In this document: positions 12,313-25,267 of the stretch, in pieces | How the letters are laid out: the number at the start of each line of letters is the position of its first letter | Numbering within the stretch: the stretch's first letter is position 1 | DNA from: Artemia franciscana | Lineage: Eukaryota; Arthropoda; Branchiopoda; Anostraca; Artemiidae | Length of the DNA: 64,000 nucleotides | Reading direction: 5' to 3' | NCBI RefSeq assembly: GCF_032884065.1 | Contig: NC_088883.1 | Location: forward strand, 26,363,355 to 26,427,354 | Notes under the pieces: model-generated | Database searches by the model: none | Seen by the model: the letters and a program-made list of their open reading frames with translations, nothing else | Told to the model about the DNA's origin: nothing | Translations under genes and position numbers: made by a program

Positions 12313-12689
12313 TCTAATAATATAATGTGACGTATTGGTGTTTTTACCTTAATTGCGTAGTTTATTAAGGGGTTTGGAGGAGGAACATACAGGAGATGTT
12401 CTTGCAATCCTCCGGTCATGGGTTTAGGAGTATAATTATTACAATGATGGTATCTTTTAATACTTGCATGCTTTTCTACTTAAGAAGTCACACCAAAGTG
12501 TTGTATACAATGCTATATCACATTTAACGAAAGCAGAACTGATACATATGAGATATTAAAATATATGAGATATTAAAAAATCTGTTTAAGATACCTGCGA
12601 TACCAATACGCCCTATAAAATACGCCCATTCCGATACGCGTGATATTGATGCGCTGTATCCAATACCGATGCAGCGTATAGCCCTTTCC

Positions 12690-12890
12690 CCAGGGACTAC
12701 AAAAACTACAAAAACTACAAAAAATCCTAGCTATTGGATCCTTGACTTATGTTGAACAAAATGGCTACCTAAAAATTTTGATTGGATGACATTGGGGAGG
12801 GGTCTTCAGGGAGGGGTTTGGTAGCTCTCCAATCTTTTTGGTCAATTAAAAAGGGCACTAGAAAATTTAACTTCCGTTTGAATGATCTAT
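12690..12890 (-). repeat. Family A fragment, left part only
   Basis: GAACAAAATGGCTACCT, AAAATTTTGATTGGATGAC, CTCCAATCTTTTTGGTCA and AAAAAGGGCACTAGAA match, in order, the unique region of family A. No hairpin modules are attached. Confidence 0.65.
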
Positions 12891-13295
12891 TAAACATGTC
12901 TTAATGATTTTCTGGTTAACCCGTAGCCCTGCTTAAAAAATGGGAGACAGGTCAGTTCTACCCATGCAAAAAAGTGATTTTCCTTGTTGTTCAAGCAGGG
13001 AGACTGTAATTTCCCTTTACAAGTTTTTGACCATTTTGATTCTAATGGTGCCCTTTTCATTTTGATCTTACACCATTTTCGAGGGGTTTCGAGATTTTCA
13101 TTGAAATCACCATAAATTTCTTTTCGCAATAAACTTTTACTTTCAAGACGAACCATAATAATAATTACTATTCCTGAATCAGTGTCAGATGGAATTTTTT
13201 TCACTTAGTAATTTTTTTCTAAGTTTGTTTTTTAACTTTTGGTTACAATGGGCTGTTCGCTCTTTACCAAGTTTCAGCTACCATTGCAACCATGA

Positions 13296-14090
13296 ATATA
13301 AATGAAAATTTTTCGGACTACTTACCTCGGACTCTGTTAATAAAGAAGGAAATAAAGACAAATAAGAAGAAAACATGTGATAAAATTAATTAAACTCTAG
13401 CTTTTAATTAAGTGTATATTTTGTACTATAAATGAAGAATGTTACGGATACATAACACGGACTCTATAAGTAACGAAGAAAATAAAAACAATCAAGAAAA
13501 CTTGTGGTAAAGTGACTGACACTCGACCAAGCTGCTAGATAAGTGTCGATTTTTGAATTATAAATGAAAATTGGTACAGAATACATAACGCGGACTCTAT
13601 GAGTAAAGAAGGAAATAAAATATTCAAGAAGAAAACTTGTGGTAAAATGAATTAAACTCGACCAAGCTGTTAGATAAACATCGATTTTCGAACTTATAAA
13701 TGAAAAAGGCTATGGACTATATGCCTCGGACTCTGTAAAAAAATAAGGAAATAAAGACGAACAAGAAGAAAACATGTGGTAAAATTAATTAAACTCTATC
13801 TAGCAGTTAAGTAAGTGTATATTTGGAACTATAAATGAATGATGTTACGGACTACATAACACGGACCTATAAGTAAAGAAGGGAATAAAAACAATCAAGA
13901 AGAAAACGTGTGGTAAAATGAATAAAACTCGACCAAGCTGCTAGATAAGCGTCTATTTTTGAATTATAAATGAAAATTGGTACGGAATGCATAACACGGA
14001 CCTTATAAGTAAAGAAGGAAATAGAAATAACAGAAGAAAACTTGTGGTAAAATGAATTTAACTCGACCAAGCTGTTGTATACAGATAGAT
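13296..14090. repeat. Minisatellite, about 130-138-bp unit, 6 copies (locus 2)
   Basis: The marker TATAAATGAAAATT (and variants) recurs at about 13,298, 13,429, 13,559, 13,695, 13,833 and 13,967. Each is followed by TACATAACACGGAC, AGTAAAGAAGGAAATAAA and ACTCGACCAAGCTG. It is homologous to 6,725-7,260. Alternating units are more alike (13,429 with 13,833; 13,559 with 13,967), which suggests duplication of three-unit blocks. Confidence 0.88.
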
Positions 14091-14351
14091 AGATAAGTGT
14101 ATTTCAAAAGCCCATGGGCCATATACACACAAAAATAGGCTATAAATAAATAACAAGCAAGCAAGGAAATTAAACAACAGTACAAATTACAAACACGCAC
14201 AAAAATAGAATACAACGCGAAAATACCTAATCTAACAACAAAAGAAATTAATCATATAAACTTTTTCTTCTTACTGAGAATTTATCTACATACACTCCTA
14301 CTCGAAATATTGTGGTTGGGCTACTATTTTGTAGAATACCTGGAAGCTTCA

Positions 14352-14453
<102 letters not shown>

Positions 14454-14459
14454 ATTTAC

Positions 14460-14760
14460 CTTGATCTTTATGTTAAAGTTCGAATTGTGCTCCAATTCCT
14501 TAAAAATGACCCCTGAATCACAAAGGCCGTTTATTTAGAATAAAAAGCTCTTTTGAAAATACTAGAAAAAATTTAGCGTGAAGCGCCAGGTGTTGACGAG
14601 GGGGGCGCACCACTTCATGTACGTAATAATTACTGTTCGTTTTAAGTTTTAATGTTGCTCCTTACTTTCAGTTAAAAACCTTTTTTATTTAATTTCTGAT
14701 CGTTTTTTAAATAATGCTGGGAAATCCGGCACCCCCTTCATGGAAAATTCTCGACCAATT
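14460..14760 (-). repeat. Family A fragment
   Basis: AATGACCCCTGAATCACAAA, ATTTAGCGTGAAGCGCCAGG, then AATTACTGTTCGTTTTAAG, TTGCTCCTTACTTTCAGTT and AATAATGCTGGGAAATCC match one module and the adjoining part of family A. It directly abuts the preceding (TA)n tract. Confidence 0.7.
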
Positions 14761-15847
14761 TTATTAACAAAATCACCGGCATAAGAGAAATAAAATATCA
14801 CTGTCAAACCACAAATTCTCCAAATGGTTCGATGATGGCTGGTTCACTAGGAGAATTCCATAATGGGACATTTGTCTTTGAGACGGTCAGCCAACGCAGA
14901 GGCTCGAAAAATGATTTTAAGGTTTCGTCTCACCTTAAAGAAATTTTTTTAGATGACCAAATGGCATGGACATTTTGATTTTTTATGATTACAACACGTA
15001 TATCATGATTAAATAATCGGGGTTATTTTTAGATTGATTCTAAGTTGCCAAACTATTTGATTAATTGAATGACATTACATAACCTCTTGAGAGAGTCACC
15101 TATCTGTAACCATCCCAAGATAAACAGTTTTGGGATAAATCGCAAATAAGTGTTTCAGAGGTTGCAGAAACGTCATCAGTCGATATAGTCATGAAAAATT
15201 AAGACCAATTTTCAAAAAAGCTTCTTGCAATTAGAATTTGAAATTATTTGGTTGAATGAAAAATGAACCGAAGATTTTGTTTTTAGAATTTTTTTTCTTT
15301 TTCAAAAATAAAAAAAGGGAATAAACCAACTAAGATAACCCATCTAACGCCCCATATATACCAAGCCGAGCGTTGTCAAAGTCTGGTTACCTTTCTGCTG
15401 AAACTTTGCTGTTGGGATGGTGTTTGAGGGGCTAACAGCTCTTTTTTCTGCTCCAGTCAGACGGAAGATTTACATTCGAACAAAGTGCCATATGCTGCCT
15501 TTCTAAAGTTGGCAAGGATTGGGACGAAGGTGCTGGACAAGTGAAGACTGTCCCTGCTAGCTCCAGGCGAGAATTACATTGGGTGTGCCAAATGGGAGAG
15601 TCATATTCGGCATAAGGTCCAAATATCCGAAGATCGTTTACTACTTTCTCGAAATAAACCGAAATCGGTGGCCAGCAAAAAAAGAGGAAAATCCACATTT
15701 TGCTCCCACATTAGAGTGATGGAGAAAAGGAAAAAAAAATATAAGCATTGAACTTAAAGCAAAAACTTCATAAAGCTTAAAAACGTAAAACACCTAGAAA
15801 ATAAAATTAATGTCAATATACTGTCCATTTTATGTCATAATTAGTAT
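14761..15847. other. No gene recognised
   Basis: An 88-codon minus-strand frame at 15,432-15,698 is locally less AT-rich, but I recognise no domain and see no splice context. Elsewhere there are only short frames. Confidence 0.4.
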
Positions 15848-15952
15848 TAGAGTCCTTGTCAACAGCGTATGAACATTTTTAATGCGTTTTTCAAATTTTT
15901 AAACTCCCCCCACCCCCCGGAAAAAAATTCCGGATACGGCCCTGGTCACTAT
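15848..15952 (-). repeat. Family C fragment
   Basis: Reverse-oriented block order: TTTTAATGCGTTTTTCAAAT, a C-rich tract, then CCGGATACGGCCCTGG. This equals the left end of family C. Confidence 0.6.
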
Positions 15953-16522
15953 TAGTTTAAAAATATAAAACCTTCCGAGTGCAATTTAAGTCAGCAAAAC
16001 CACAGAGCTTTAAAATGTCCACTTAAAAAAAAGAAATCTCGTACTGGGCCTTTTCAAGATTAGGGAACCGTGGGTCCCCCTCTTAATACCCTCTCAAAAG
16101 ACCTATTGATGGGACCCGTCTCCCAAAATATTATTGGATTTTAGTTTGGCTCCATTCTTGGCTTAATTGTGATAACTACATTTTTTTTTTATGCATCCCT
16201 TAAAATATGATAGGATGATAGGATAAATATGGAGGATAATTTATCCTCCTCTGATCTGCCTATGATATAATTGTATGTGCGTGTACTTGCTGTAATGATT
16301 GGCATTTCCCTTCTGAAGGAAAGAACGAATCAATGAATCATTCCGCGTAACCAATTATCTTGACATGCTTTGGTGGAAATATTTGTAAAAATCTAATTAA
16401 AAAATTAAAAGCTCTATCCTCTTTCACAGACATAATAGCGGGGGTCACCCCCCTCCTATTCGCTCTTTACCTCACTCACTTTACCTCACTATTCGCTCTT
16501 TACTGTCAGGTCAAAAGGTCAT

Positions 16523-16612
16523 TTTTGGTCCTCAGTTTTATAGATTATGAGCAAGCGTTTGATTCTGCTGATAAAAGAGGTTTAACGAAGGTCTTATCCT
16601 TGTATGGTATTA
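16523..16612 (+). pseudogene. RTE-like reverse transcriptase fragment cut by family A
   Basis: The peptide LSFIDYEQAFDSADKRGL is the same palm motif as at 1,716. The reading breaks off at LSLYGI, exactly where a family A arm (AAGTTTTTTCAACTGAAAGT) begins at about 16,615. It is a clean example of the element inserted in, or deleted against, the retrotransposon. Confidence 0.85.
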
Positions 16613-18254
16613 AACAAGTTTTTTCAACTGAAAGTAAGGAGCAACATTAAAATTTAAAACGGACCGAAATTATTACGAGCATGAACGGGGTTTCCTACTC
16701 ATCAGCACCTCGCTCTCTACACTAAATTAAATTAAAAAAAGAAGTTTTTCTAACTGAAAGTAAGGAGCGACATTAAAACTTAAAACGAGCAAAAATTTCC
16801 CCGTATATGAAAGGGGCTGTTCCCTCTTCAACGCCCCGCTTTTTACGCTAAAGTTTGACTCTTCTCTCAACTCTACTTTTGAAAACAATAAAAACTTTAG
16901 TGTAAAGAGCTAGTGTAGTTAATCCGTGTTTTGATTTCGGCTCTCCGCAGATGAATAATTAAAACGAAATTTGCATATTTATTTATTTGGCTAAATGGCT
17001 TTCCCATAGCTTTGATCGAATGATTTTGAGAAAAAAGGAGGGAGGAGGAGGCCCAATTGCCCTCCGGTTTTTTGGTTACTTAGAAAGGCAACTACAACTT
17101 TTAACTTTTTACGAACGTTTTCATTAGTAAAAGATATACGTAACTTACGAATTAGCATACGTAACAAACTTCTATGTTCGTATGTTTTGATTACGTATAT
17201 GATAGGGTTTGCCCGCTCTTTACAATACCTCGCTCTTTACACTAAAGCTTTAAAAATTTTCCCCTGAATCACAAAGGCCGTAAAATAAATAGTTGAAACT
17301 ACTAAAAATACTTTAGCGTAAAGAGTGAGGTATTGGGAGGAGGTGAACCCCTTATATGCGTAATATTTTCTGTTCGTTTTGAGTTTTAATGCTACTCCTT
17401 ACTTTCAGTTGAAAAAAGTTTTTCACATTTATTTTTTCATTGTTTTTTTTTTTAAATAATGCTAGAAAATGCTGCGCCCCCTTCATGGAAATCTTCTTCC
17501 CCCATAACAAATTCCTCCATGGAAAGTTTCCCCCAAATAACCCCCTCTTCTCAACCCCTCCCCCAACCAAAAAAAAACCCTGAAAACGTCTTTATACTTC
17601 CCAATAACAATTACTATATGCAAACACTGGTCAAAGCTTGTAACTTGTAGCCCCTCCCACGGTTACTGTGGGGGAGTACGTCGTCCCCAAAAACATAGTT
17701 ACAAGGTTTTTCGACTATGCTGAATAAAATGGCTATCCCAGAATTTTGATCCGACGACTTTGGGAAAAAATGAGCGTGGGAGAGGGCCTAGGACCCTCCT
17801 GTTTTTTGGTCACTTAAAAAGGGCACTAGAACTTTTCATTTCCGTTCGAATGAGCCCTCTCGCAAAATTCTAGGACCACTGGGTCGATACGATCACCCCT
17901 GGAAAAAAATAATAATAAAAAAAATAAATAAAAAATAAACACGCATCCGTGATTTGTCTTCTGGCTATTTAGCGTATCTTCTCTGATACGCTAAATCTGA
18001 TGGTGTGATTTTCGTTAAGATTCTATGGATTTTAGGGGGTGTTTCACCTTATTTTCTAAAATAGGGCAAATTTTCTCAGGCTCGCAACTTTTGATGGGTA
18101 AGACTAAATTTGATGAAACTTATATATTTAAAATCAGCATTAAAATGTGATTCTTTTGATGTAGCTATTGGTATCAAAATTCCGTTTTTTAGAGCTTTGG
18201 TTACTATTGAGCCGGGTCGCTCCTTACTACAGTTTGTTACCACGAACTGTTTGA
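16613..18254 (-). mobile_element. Family A foldback element plus an extra half module
   Basis: A half module (16,613-16,722) is followed by a longer copy running to the terminal inverted repeat at 18,229-18,254 (TTTGTTACCACGAACTG). Module 1 is damaged: its second arm is missing after 16,920. The unique region matches 7,807-9,554 closely. Confidence 0.83.
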
Positions 18255-18261
18255 TTTGTTT

Positions 18262-19400
18262 TGTACTTTTAAAAAACTTCTTATTGTTCTAATTAAAGGA
18301 CCCTTGTGTTTCAGGAGTCTTTCTTAAAGAATTGGGACAAAATTTAAACTTCAGCGTAAAAAGCGAGGTGTTGAGGAGGGGACAATCCCCTTTGCACACG
18401 TAATAATTTCTGTTTGGTTTAAGTTTCAATTTAAAAAAAAAACAACAGTTTTTTTAACGGAAAGTAAGGAGCAATATTAAAACTTAAAACGAACAGAAAT
18501 TACTTCGTATATGAAAGGGACTGCTTCCTCATCAACGCCCTGCTCTTTACGCTAAAGTTTGACTCTTTCTCTTAACTCTATTTTTTAAAACAGCAAAAAA
18601 TTTTAGCGTAAAGAGCGGGGCGTTGATGAGGAAGTAGCCCCTCTCATATACGAAGTAATTTCTGTTTGTTTTAAGTTTTAATGTCGCTCCTTACTTTCCG
18701 TTAAAAAAATCCTGTTTTTTTTTTTATTTAATTTCTGAACGTCTTTGAATCAATGCATGTTTTGATTTTGGCTCTCCGCAGATGAATAATTAAAACGAAA
18801 TTTGCATATATTTTTTTTTGGCTAAATGGCTTTCTCATAGTTTTGATCGAATAATTTAAAAAAAAGGATCGGAGGAGGAGGCCTAGTTGCCCTCCGTTTT
18901 TTTGGCTGCTTAAAAAGGCAACTAGAACTTTAAATTTTTTACGAATGTTTACAAACAAAGAAACAAACAAAGAGAGAGAAAACTCCACAAAAAAACTCAA
19001 ATGAACTGTTTGATATTGCTCCTTACTTTCAGCTGAAAAAACTTGTTTTTTCATTTAATTTCTGATCGTTTTTAAGTAATGCCAGGAAATATGGTCCCAC
19101 CTCCGTAGACAAATCCCCCTCCCCACGGAAATATCCTCTGGAAAATTCAATTTTGGTGAAAAATTTACCCTGGACAATGACCCTTAACAACTTCACGCGT
19201 AAAATTGAGACGGAAAAGAGAAAGCAAGACATTTAAATAGAATCTTGCATAGAAATCCTGGTAAATTCCCCCAAAGGAAATCCAGCAAATTCCTCTGGAA
19301 ACTTCCCTCCCCATAGAAAATTCCCTCGTGGAAAAACCCCCAGCGAAAAATCCCCCTCACCCGAAAATGTATACATACTTCACCAGGGGAAGATCCAGAA
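18262..19400 (-). mobile_element. Family A composite: hairpin module and flanking pieces
   Basis: The near-perfect hairpin at 18,430-18,715 (arms start AACGGAAAGTAAGGAGCAAT) sits between partial family A sequence. The continuation 18,716-19,040 matches the inter-module segment. Sequence to 19,400 with repeated AATTCCCCC/GGAAA words resembles a divergent unique region. No terminal repeat closes it. Confidence 0.7.
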
Positions 19401-20479
19401 TTTTACTTAGGGGGGGGGGGGGGGTAGTCACTCTGTGTGAATTTCCACTTTTTATCAACATTTTATTAGTAAATGTTTGAAAGAAAAAAAAATTGATGCC
19501 ATTCCGCTGATTCAAACTGAGAATTCAGAGACCCATCTATACCAGCTAGAAAAAAAAGCACATTATTATTTGCCTTCTTTTATAAACAATTTTTCGAAAA
19601 TCTATTCTTCGTAAATGATTACCCCGACCTTTGAAGGAGTATTTCGATTCATATACTTAGTTTTAAGCGTAGACTTATACGAGCCTTTTTCAAAGTTCTA
19701 AAGAGTTTAGCCTTTATTTTAATGTTTTAGGATGAACAGAGGAGGTGATATGTCATATAACACAGAGTTTTAATTAGATGAAAATAGGCAGTAAAGCGGC
19801 CACCAAAATCCAAAACTTAAATTAATAATTTTTGCATTTCTCATACATTTTCTAAAAAAACAACTTTTTTGTTAAAACCACCCTGCTGTGCAAAAAATCA
19901 AACCCAAAAAATCAAAACAGACAGCCAAAAAAGTAATGACATCAATATTCGCCTCGGTGCCATAGCAAGACTCGTAAACAAATTTTTAACAGTAAAAAGA
20001 AGTGAGTATTTTGCTTTTCAACCCCGTTGTGACAGTAGAATCCTGAAATATCATTTCGACAGCCTAAAGAAGTTAGGATTTTAAATTTCCCCTCCTTGTT
20101 AGTACGAAATGAAGATTTTCGCTTCCCAGTTGGCTTTTGTGGTAATACGGACAGATTCCCTTGATAAAACTAAATTTAATCAAATACTTTTTGGCGGTAT
20201 GCGTCAGTTGTAAATCTAACAGACTGCACAAAATAACTGAAACCTTGTTTCAAACTTGTTTGTAAAACGAAACAGTCTTAATAATTAAGATCTTATTAAA
20301 AACTCAACAATTAAAACCAATTACAAAAAACAACTTTCGTCTTAACCCAAATCAGAGCAATTGGTCCCAACCACAAACCCACCACTACGTCAGGGGGCAC
20401 CCCTCTGGCTCTCTGCCCTCTGGCTCCGCCATTGTACTTCACAACAACAAAAATACTATGTGTAAGACATGGGCAAGTT
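19401..20479. other. No gene recognised
   Basis: A 14-base G run near 19,411-19,424 and short open frames only. Nothing is supported as a gene. Confidence 0.45.
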
Positions 20480-21070
20480 TTATGACCTAAAGAACTTTCC
20501 TCTGGGGCTATGGGGGGGGCTATTATATGACCAGAGGCAATAGCTATTGGGCCCTTTAACCATGATGAGCAAAGTGGCTATCTCGAAATTTTGATAGAAT
20601 AACTTTGGGAAAAAAGGGGCGGGAGAGGGGGCCAGGTTGCCATCCAATCTTTTGGTAACTTAAAAAGGGTACTAGAACTTGTAATTTCAGTTTGAATGAG
20701 CCTTCTCACAATATTCTAGAACCACTGGGTTGATACGATCAACCTTGGAAAATAAATAAATAAATAAGCATCCGCGATCTTTCTTCTGACAAAAATACAA
20801 AGTTTCACATTTTTGAACTTAGGAGCTTGAAACCCCTATAGTAGGATTTTCCGATACGCTGAATCTGATGGTGTGATTTTAATTAACATTCTAATACTTT
20901 TAGGGGGTGCTACCCCCTTTTTTGAAAATCAGGCAAATTTTCTCAGGCTTGTAGCCTTTAATCAGTAAGACTAAACTTAATGAAAATTAATAGACTTTAT
21001 TTAAAATCAGCATAATAAGGCGATTCTTTTTATATATCTATTGGTAACAAAACTCCGTTTTTTAGAGATT
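20480..21070 (-). repeat. Family A unique region, divergent, lacking both ends
   Basis: GATGAGCAAAGTGGCTATCT, AAATTTTGATAGAATAACTT, AAAAAGGGTACTAGAACTTG and GATACGCTGAATCTGATGG follow family A order but with more mismatches than other copies. It is therefore an older insertion. It runs directly into the reverse transcriptase fragment at 21,078. Confidence 0.7.
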
Positions 21071-21077
21071 TTGTATT

Positions 21078-22012
21078 AAATCAGGAGTTAAGCAGGGTTG
21101 TGTTGCATCCCCCTTTATATGGATCATATTGATGTACTTTGTCTTAAGAAGCACAGCAAAGGCAATGGGAGACCACGGAATCAAATTGGGAGGAAAAACT
21201 CTCCTGGACTTAGACTATGCTGATGAGTTAAGCATCCTAAATGAAAGTGCAAGTAAAATGAATGAACTTTTAGAGGTTTTGCGAATTCAGGGTATAGGTT
21301 TAAAAACTAATGTTAAGAAGATTAAGTCACAAAGGCTAGGAATAAGCGAAGATAGAAAGGTGACGTTGGGTAACGAAAAGATTGATCAGGTGGGCAGCTT
21401 CACTTACTTTAGTAGTATTATTAGTAAAGACTGTGGGAGCAGTAAAGATGTTAAAAGTAAAATAGCCAAGGCTCAGGGTGTTTCCTCACAGTTGAAAAAA
21501 GTTCGGAAGAATAGGAAGATAAATCTGCAAACCAAGTTTAGAATATTTGGAAGCTACAGTGATGACAGTGGTCAAATATAACTCTGAAGTATGGGTGCTC
21601 CGAAAAGCAGATGAAAATTTACTAGATGTTTTCCAGAGAAATTGCCTACGGATTGTTCTGGGTACCCGGCTGACTGACCGTATTTCAAACAGTAGGCTGC
21701 ACGAAAAATGTGGTTCAATCCCGTTTTCTAGGGCCATAATGAAAGAAAGGTTGAGATGGCTGGGGCAAGTTCTGCAGATGAAGGATGACAGACTGCTGAA
21801 GATTGTTCTTTTTGGCCAACCGTCTAGGGCTAAACGGAAAGCAGGTCCCCTCGTCTGGGGTGGGAGGATATCATAAAGAAAGATTTATAAGAAATTGGAA
21901 CTTCGCGGGAGGGTGTAAAGAGGGAGGCTTTGAATAGATTGGGATGGAGGAGAAGTGTGCATAGTTGTGTTGTCCTCAGACGGCATGGTGCTGCGGTGAG
22001 TTGTTTGTAATA
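21078..22012 (+). pseudogene. RTE-like reverse transcriptase, C-terminal two thirds
   Basis: The coding remnant starts at KSGVKQGCV (palm), continues with MGDHGIKLGGKTL, then LDLDYADELSIL in which the catalytic YADD has become YADE. It goes on to SFTYFSSIISKDCGSS and LKKVRKNRKINLQ. A frameshift near 21,545 moves to MEATVMTVVKY, with DVFQRNCLRIVLGTRL and ERLRWLGQVLQMKDD. A second shift near 21,860 moves to GWED-like sequence. It ends GAAVSCL with a stop at about 22,008 inside a short TAA/TAG/GTAGTA tail. The altered catalytic residue and two frameshifts make it inactive. The stop codon within the microsatellite tail is typical of RTE elements. Confidence 0.9.
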
Positions 22013-22027
22013 GTGGTAGTAGTATAA

Positions 22028-22907
22028 ATTATTTCAACAGAGGTATCACGGTAATTCAAAGAAAAGGGGATTGAAAGAAAAATTCGGTTTTTGGCACAAA
22101 AAGGTAGAAATTGTCACTTTCTTGTGGCCAATTTCTTGCCAGAAACTCTTTTGCTCCTTGAAGGAGAACTAAATTTTCGCTAAGATTAACCCTTTACCGA
22201 TATTTTACAACCCTAATTTTAAACAGGCACCCATGGAAAAGCAGAGGCGCCGTTTGGGGGGGGGATATCAATCCTTGCAGAGAAGGATTTAATAAAAAAT
22301 AACACAACCAAAGGATTTAAAAGGATTTAATAAACCACAACCAGCTTGTTGATGATTTTGCAAAGTGAAACCTCGGCGGTTCCCCTTGTTACCTTGAGTG
22401 TTGTAATATTTTTTCTCTTGTTATGTTTTTCCTTTTTGTAAATATATTTGATCTGAAAGATTTCTGCTGAAGGAAAACCGAGATATTGGTTACAACCCTC
22501 AGCATGTTAATGAAGATTACTTTCACCGACGTATTGTTTACTTAAATAAGAAAATTTCTCGCTGAAGAAGGCCAGCCTGTAGTCTGGTTGAATTTTCCAC
22601 TTTCAGTTTAATCACTTAACCTCGTTGACTGTGATCTTTGATGTTATAATTAATCTTAGAGGTCAGTGTGGCTGAGTTCCAAATTCGGTTACAGTACATT
22701 TCCAAGCAACACACGGCTGCTGAAAATGCGTTTCTACTTAGAATATTCGATCGATGTGCTGCCATAACCCGCATTTTTTCTTACGCGACGCGAAGTGAGT
22801 CTGGGGGGGGGCCAAGAGGGAGTTCATGACCACCCCAAGATTTGGCCCAAATGGCGCCTCTGTGGAAAAGACAAAAAAAATCAAAACAAATGTTTAGCTA
22901 GCCTACT
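22028..22907. other. No gene recognised
   Basis: This stretch is less AT-rich than its surroundings, with a G run near 22,254-22,263. No domain, RNA gene or known repeat is recognised in it. Confidence 0.4.
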
Positions 22908-24603
22908 TAAAAAAAAACAACAAGTTTTTTAACTAAAAGTAAGGAGCGATATTAAAACTTAAAACGAACAGAAATTACTCCGTATATGAAAAAGGATTTT
23001 CCTCCTCAACGCCCCGCTCTTTACGCTAGAGTTGTTTACTGTTTTAAAAAGTAGAGTTAACAGAAAGAGTCAAACTTTAGTGTAAAGAATTGAAGAGGAA
23101 AAGCCCCTTTCATATACGGAGTAATTTTTGTTCGTTTTAAGTTTTAATCTCGCTCCTTACTTTCATTTAAAAAAAAAACTTGTTTTTTGTTTAATTTCTG
23201 AACGTTTTTGAATTAATGCATGTTTTGATCTTGGCTCTCCGCACATAAATATTTAAACGAAATTTGCACATTAATTTTTGGGGGCTAAATGGCTTTTTCA
23301 TAGTTTTAATCGGAAGATATTGAGAAAAAAGGAGCGAGGGAGGAGGCCTAGTTGCCCTCCAATTTTTGATTACTTAAACAGGCAGCTATAACCTTTAATT
23401 TTTTACGAACGTTCTCATAGGTAAAAAATATACGTAACATACGAATTAACTTAAAGAACGAACTTCTATATTCGAATGTTTTTATTGCGTATATAGGGGG
23501 CTCATCCCTCGTCGATACCTCGCTCTTTACACTAAAGCTTAAATTTTGTCCCAATTCCTTAAGAATGACCCCTGAATCACAAAGGCCGCAGAATAAATAG
23601 TTGAAATTACTAAAAATACTTTTACGTCAAGAGCGAGATATTACGAGGAGGTTAGCCCCTCATATGCGTAATAATTTCTGTTCGTTTTAAGTTTTAATGC
23701 TGCTCCTAACTTTCAGTAGAAAAAACTTTTCATGTTTGTTTTTCATTGGTTTTTTAAATAATGCTAGAAAATCCTGCGCCCCCTCCATTGAAAGTCTCTT
23801 CCCCCATGAGAAGTTCCTCCATGAAAAGATCCTCCCACGTAACCCCTCCCCCTTTAACTCTCCCCCCCCCAAAAAAAAAACAAAAAAAAATCCCCCTGAA
23901 AACGTCTGTACACTTCCCAGTAGCCATTACTATATGTAAAAACAGGTCAAAGTTTGTAACTTGCAGCCCCTCTCATGGGGACTACGGGGGAGTAAGTCGT
24001 CCCCAAAGACATAGTTATTAGGTTTTTCGACTATGGTGAATAAAATGGCTATCTCAGAATTTTGATCCGGTGACTTTGGGGAAAAATGAGCGTGGGAGGG
24101 GGCGTAGGTGCCCTCCAATTTTTTGGGTAACTTAAAAAGGGCATTAGAAATTTTAATTCCCGTTAGAATGAGCCCTTTTGCGACATTCTAGGACCACTGA
24201 GTCGATACGATCACCCCTGGAAAAAACACAAAAAAACAAATAAACACGCATCCGTGATTTGTCTTCTGGCAAAAAATGCGAAATTCCACATTTTTGTAGA
24301 TAGGGGCTTGAAACTTCTTCAAAAGGGTTCTCCGATACGCTAAATCTAATGGTGTGATTTTCGTTAAGGTCGTATGACTTTTGGGGGATGTTTCCCCCTA
24401 TTTTCTAAAATGATGCAAATTTTCTCAGGCTCCTAACTTTTCATGGGTATAGCTAATCTTGATGAAACTTATATATTTAAAATCAGCATTAAAATACAAT
24501 TCTTTTGATGTAACTATTGATATCAAAATTCCATTTTTTAGAGTTTCGGTTGCTATTGAGCCGGGTCGCTCCTTGCTACAGTTCGTTACCACGAACTGTT
24601 TGA
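22908..24603 (-). mobile_element. Family A foldback element, near full-length
   Basis: The hairpin module is at 22,930-23,165, the second module at 23,500-23,700, then the unique region. The terminal inverted repeat CAGTTCGTTACCACGAACTG ends at 24,603 with TTGA. The flank AAAGAACATG is unrelated to other copies, which fixes the boundary. Confidence 0.86.
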
Positions 24604-25267
24604 AAAGAACATGGGGACCCCAGAATACTAAGATGATCATTTTTCACGAATTCCATTTTCACTTTGAAAAAAAAAATCCATTGTCGCAAGAAATCCTACA
24701 AAATGCTACTTTATTTTTATGAAAAAATAGAAGTGGCAACACTATATTTATAAATAGCTAAGAAAATAATTACGCCAATTGCACAACTGTCTCCAGAGGT
24801 CATGAGGACCTTTCATTGCGTTATGACCAAACCTTTATTCTTTTTGTACCTGAGAAATATACTCTGTATCATTTAAACCAAGTTTAAATAGAGAAATTTC
24901 GAGGAGCTTTTATACGTGCCGAGACTGCAGCAGACAAATATTTCTGAGGATGATCGCACTGGTTAAATTTGGTCTATTTTCGGTCTATTTGGAGCTTGTT
25001 ATGTTAAATTGAGCTTAAGGTATTGTTTGTTTTGTTTGACTAACTGTTTTGTTGTGGAACGGATACTTAAAATGTCATAAAGATTCTATATAGATATTCA
25101 CGGGAAAACCCATTATAATTACTTGTCTAATGGTCTCTATCATAATTTGAATTTGCCTTAGGACTTCTCTCAGAGTCAGTATTTAGCTGATTCTCAGTTT
25201 TGGCTGCAACTCTAAATAGCGTGTCATCTGAAAGATCCATGCAAGAAGATAATGTGGCTGTTGAGTG
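24604..25267. other. No gene recognised
   Basis: AT-rich, with no recognised repeat or coding sequence. It separates the family A copy from the minus-strand Jockey-like remnant. Confidence 0.45.

Noticed and set aside
12890..13204. 104-codon minus-strand frame
   Set aside because: No recognisable domain, no splice context and no homologue among the other sequences of the window. Not enough to call a gene.
15432..15698. 88-codon minus-strand frame with moderate GC
   Set aside because: No motif recognised. Possible exon, but unsupported by splice sites I could defend.
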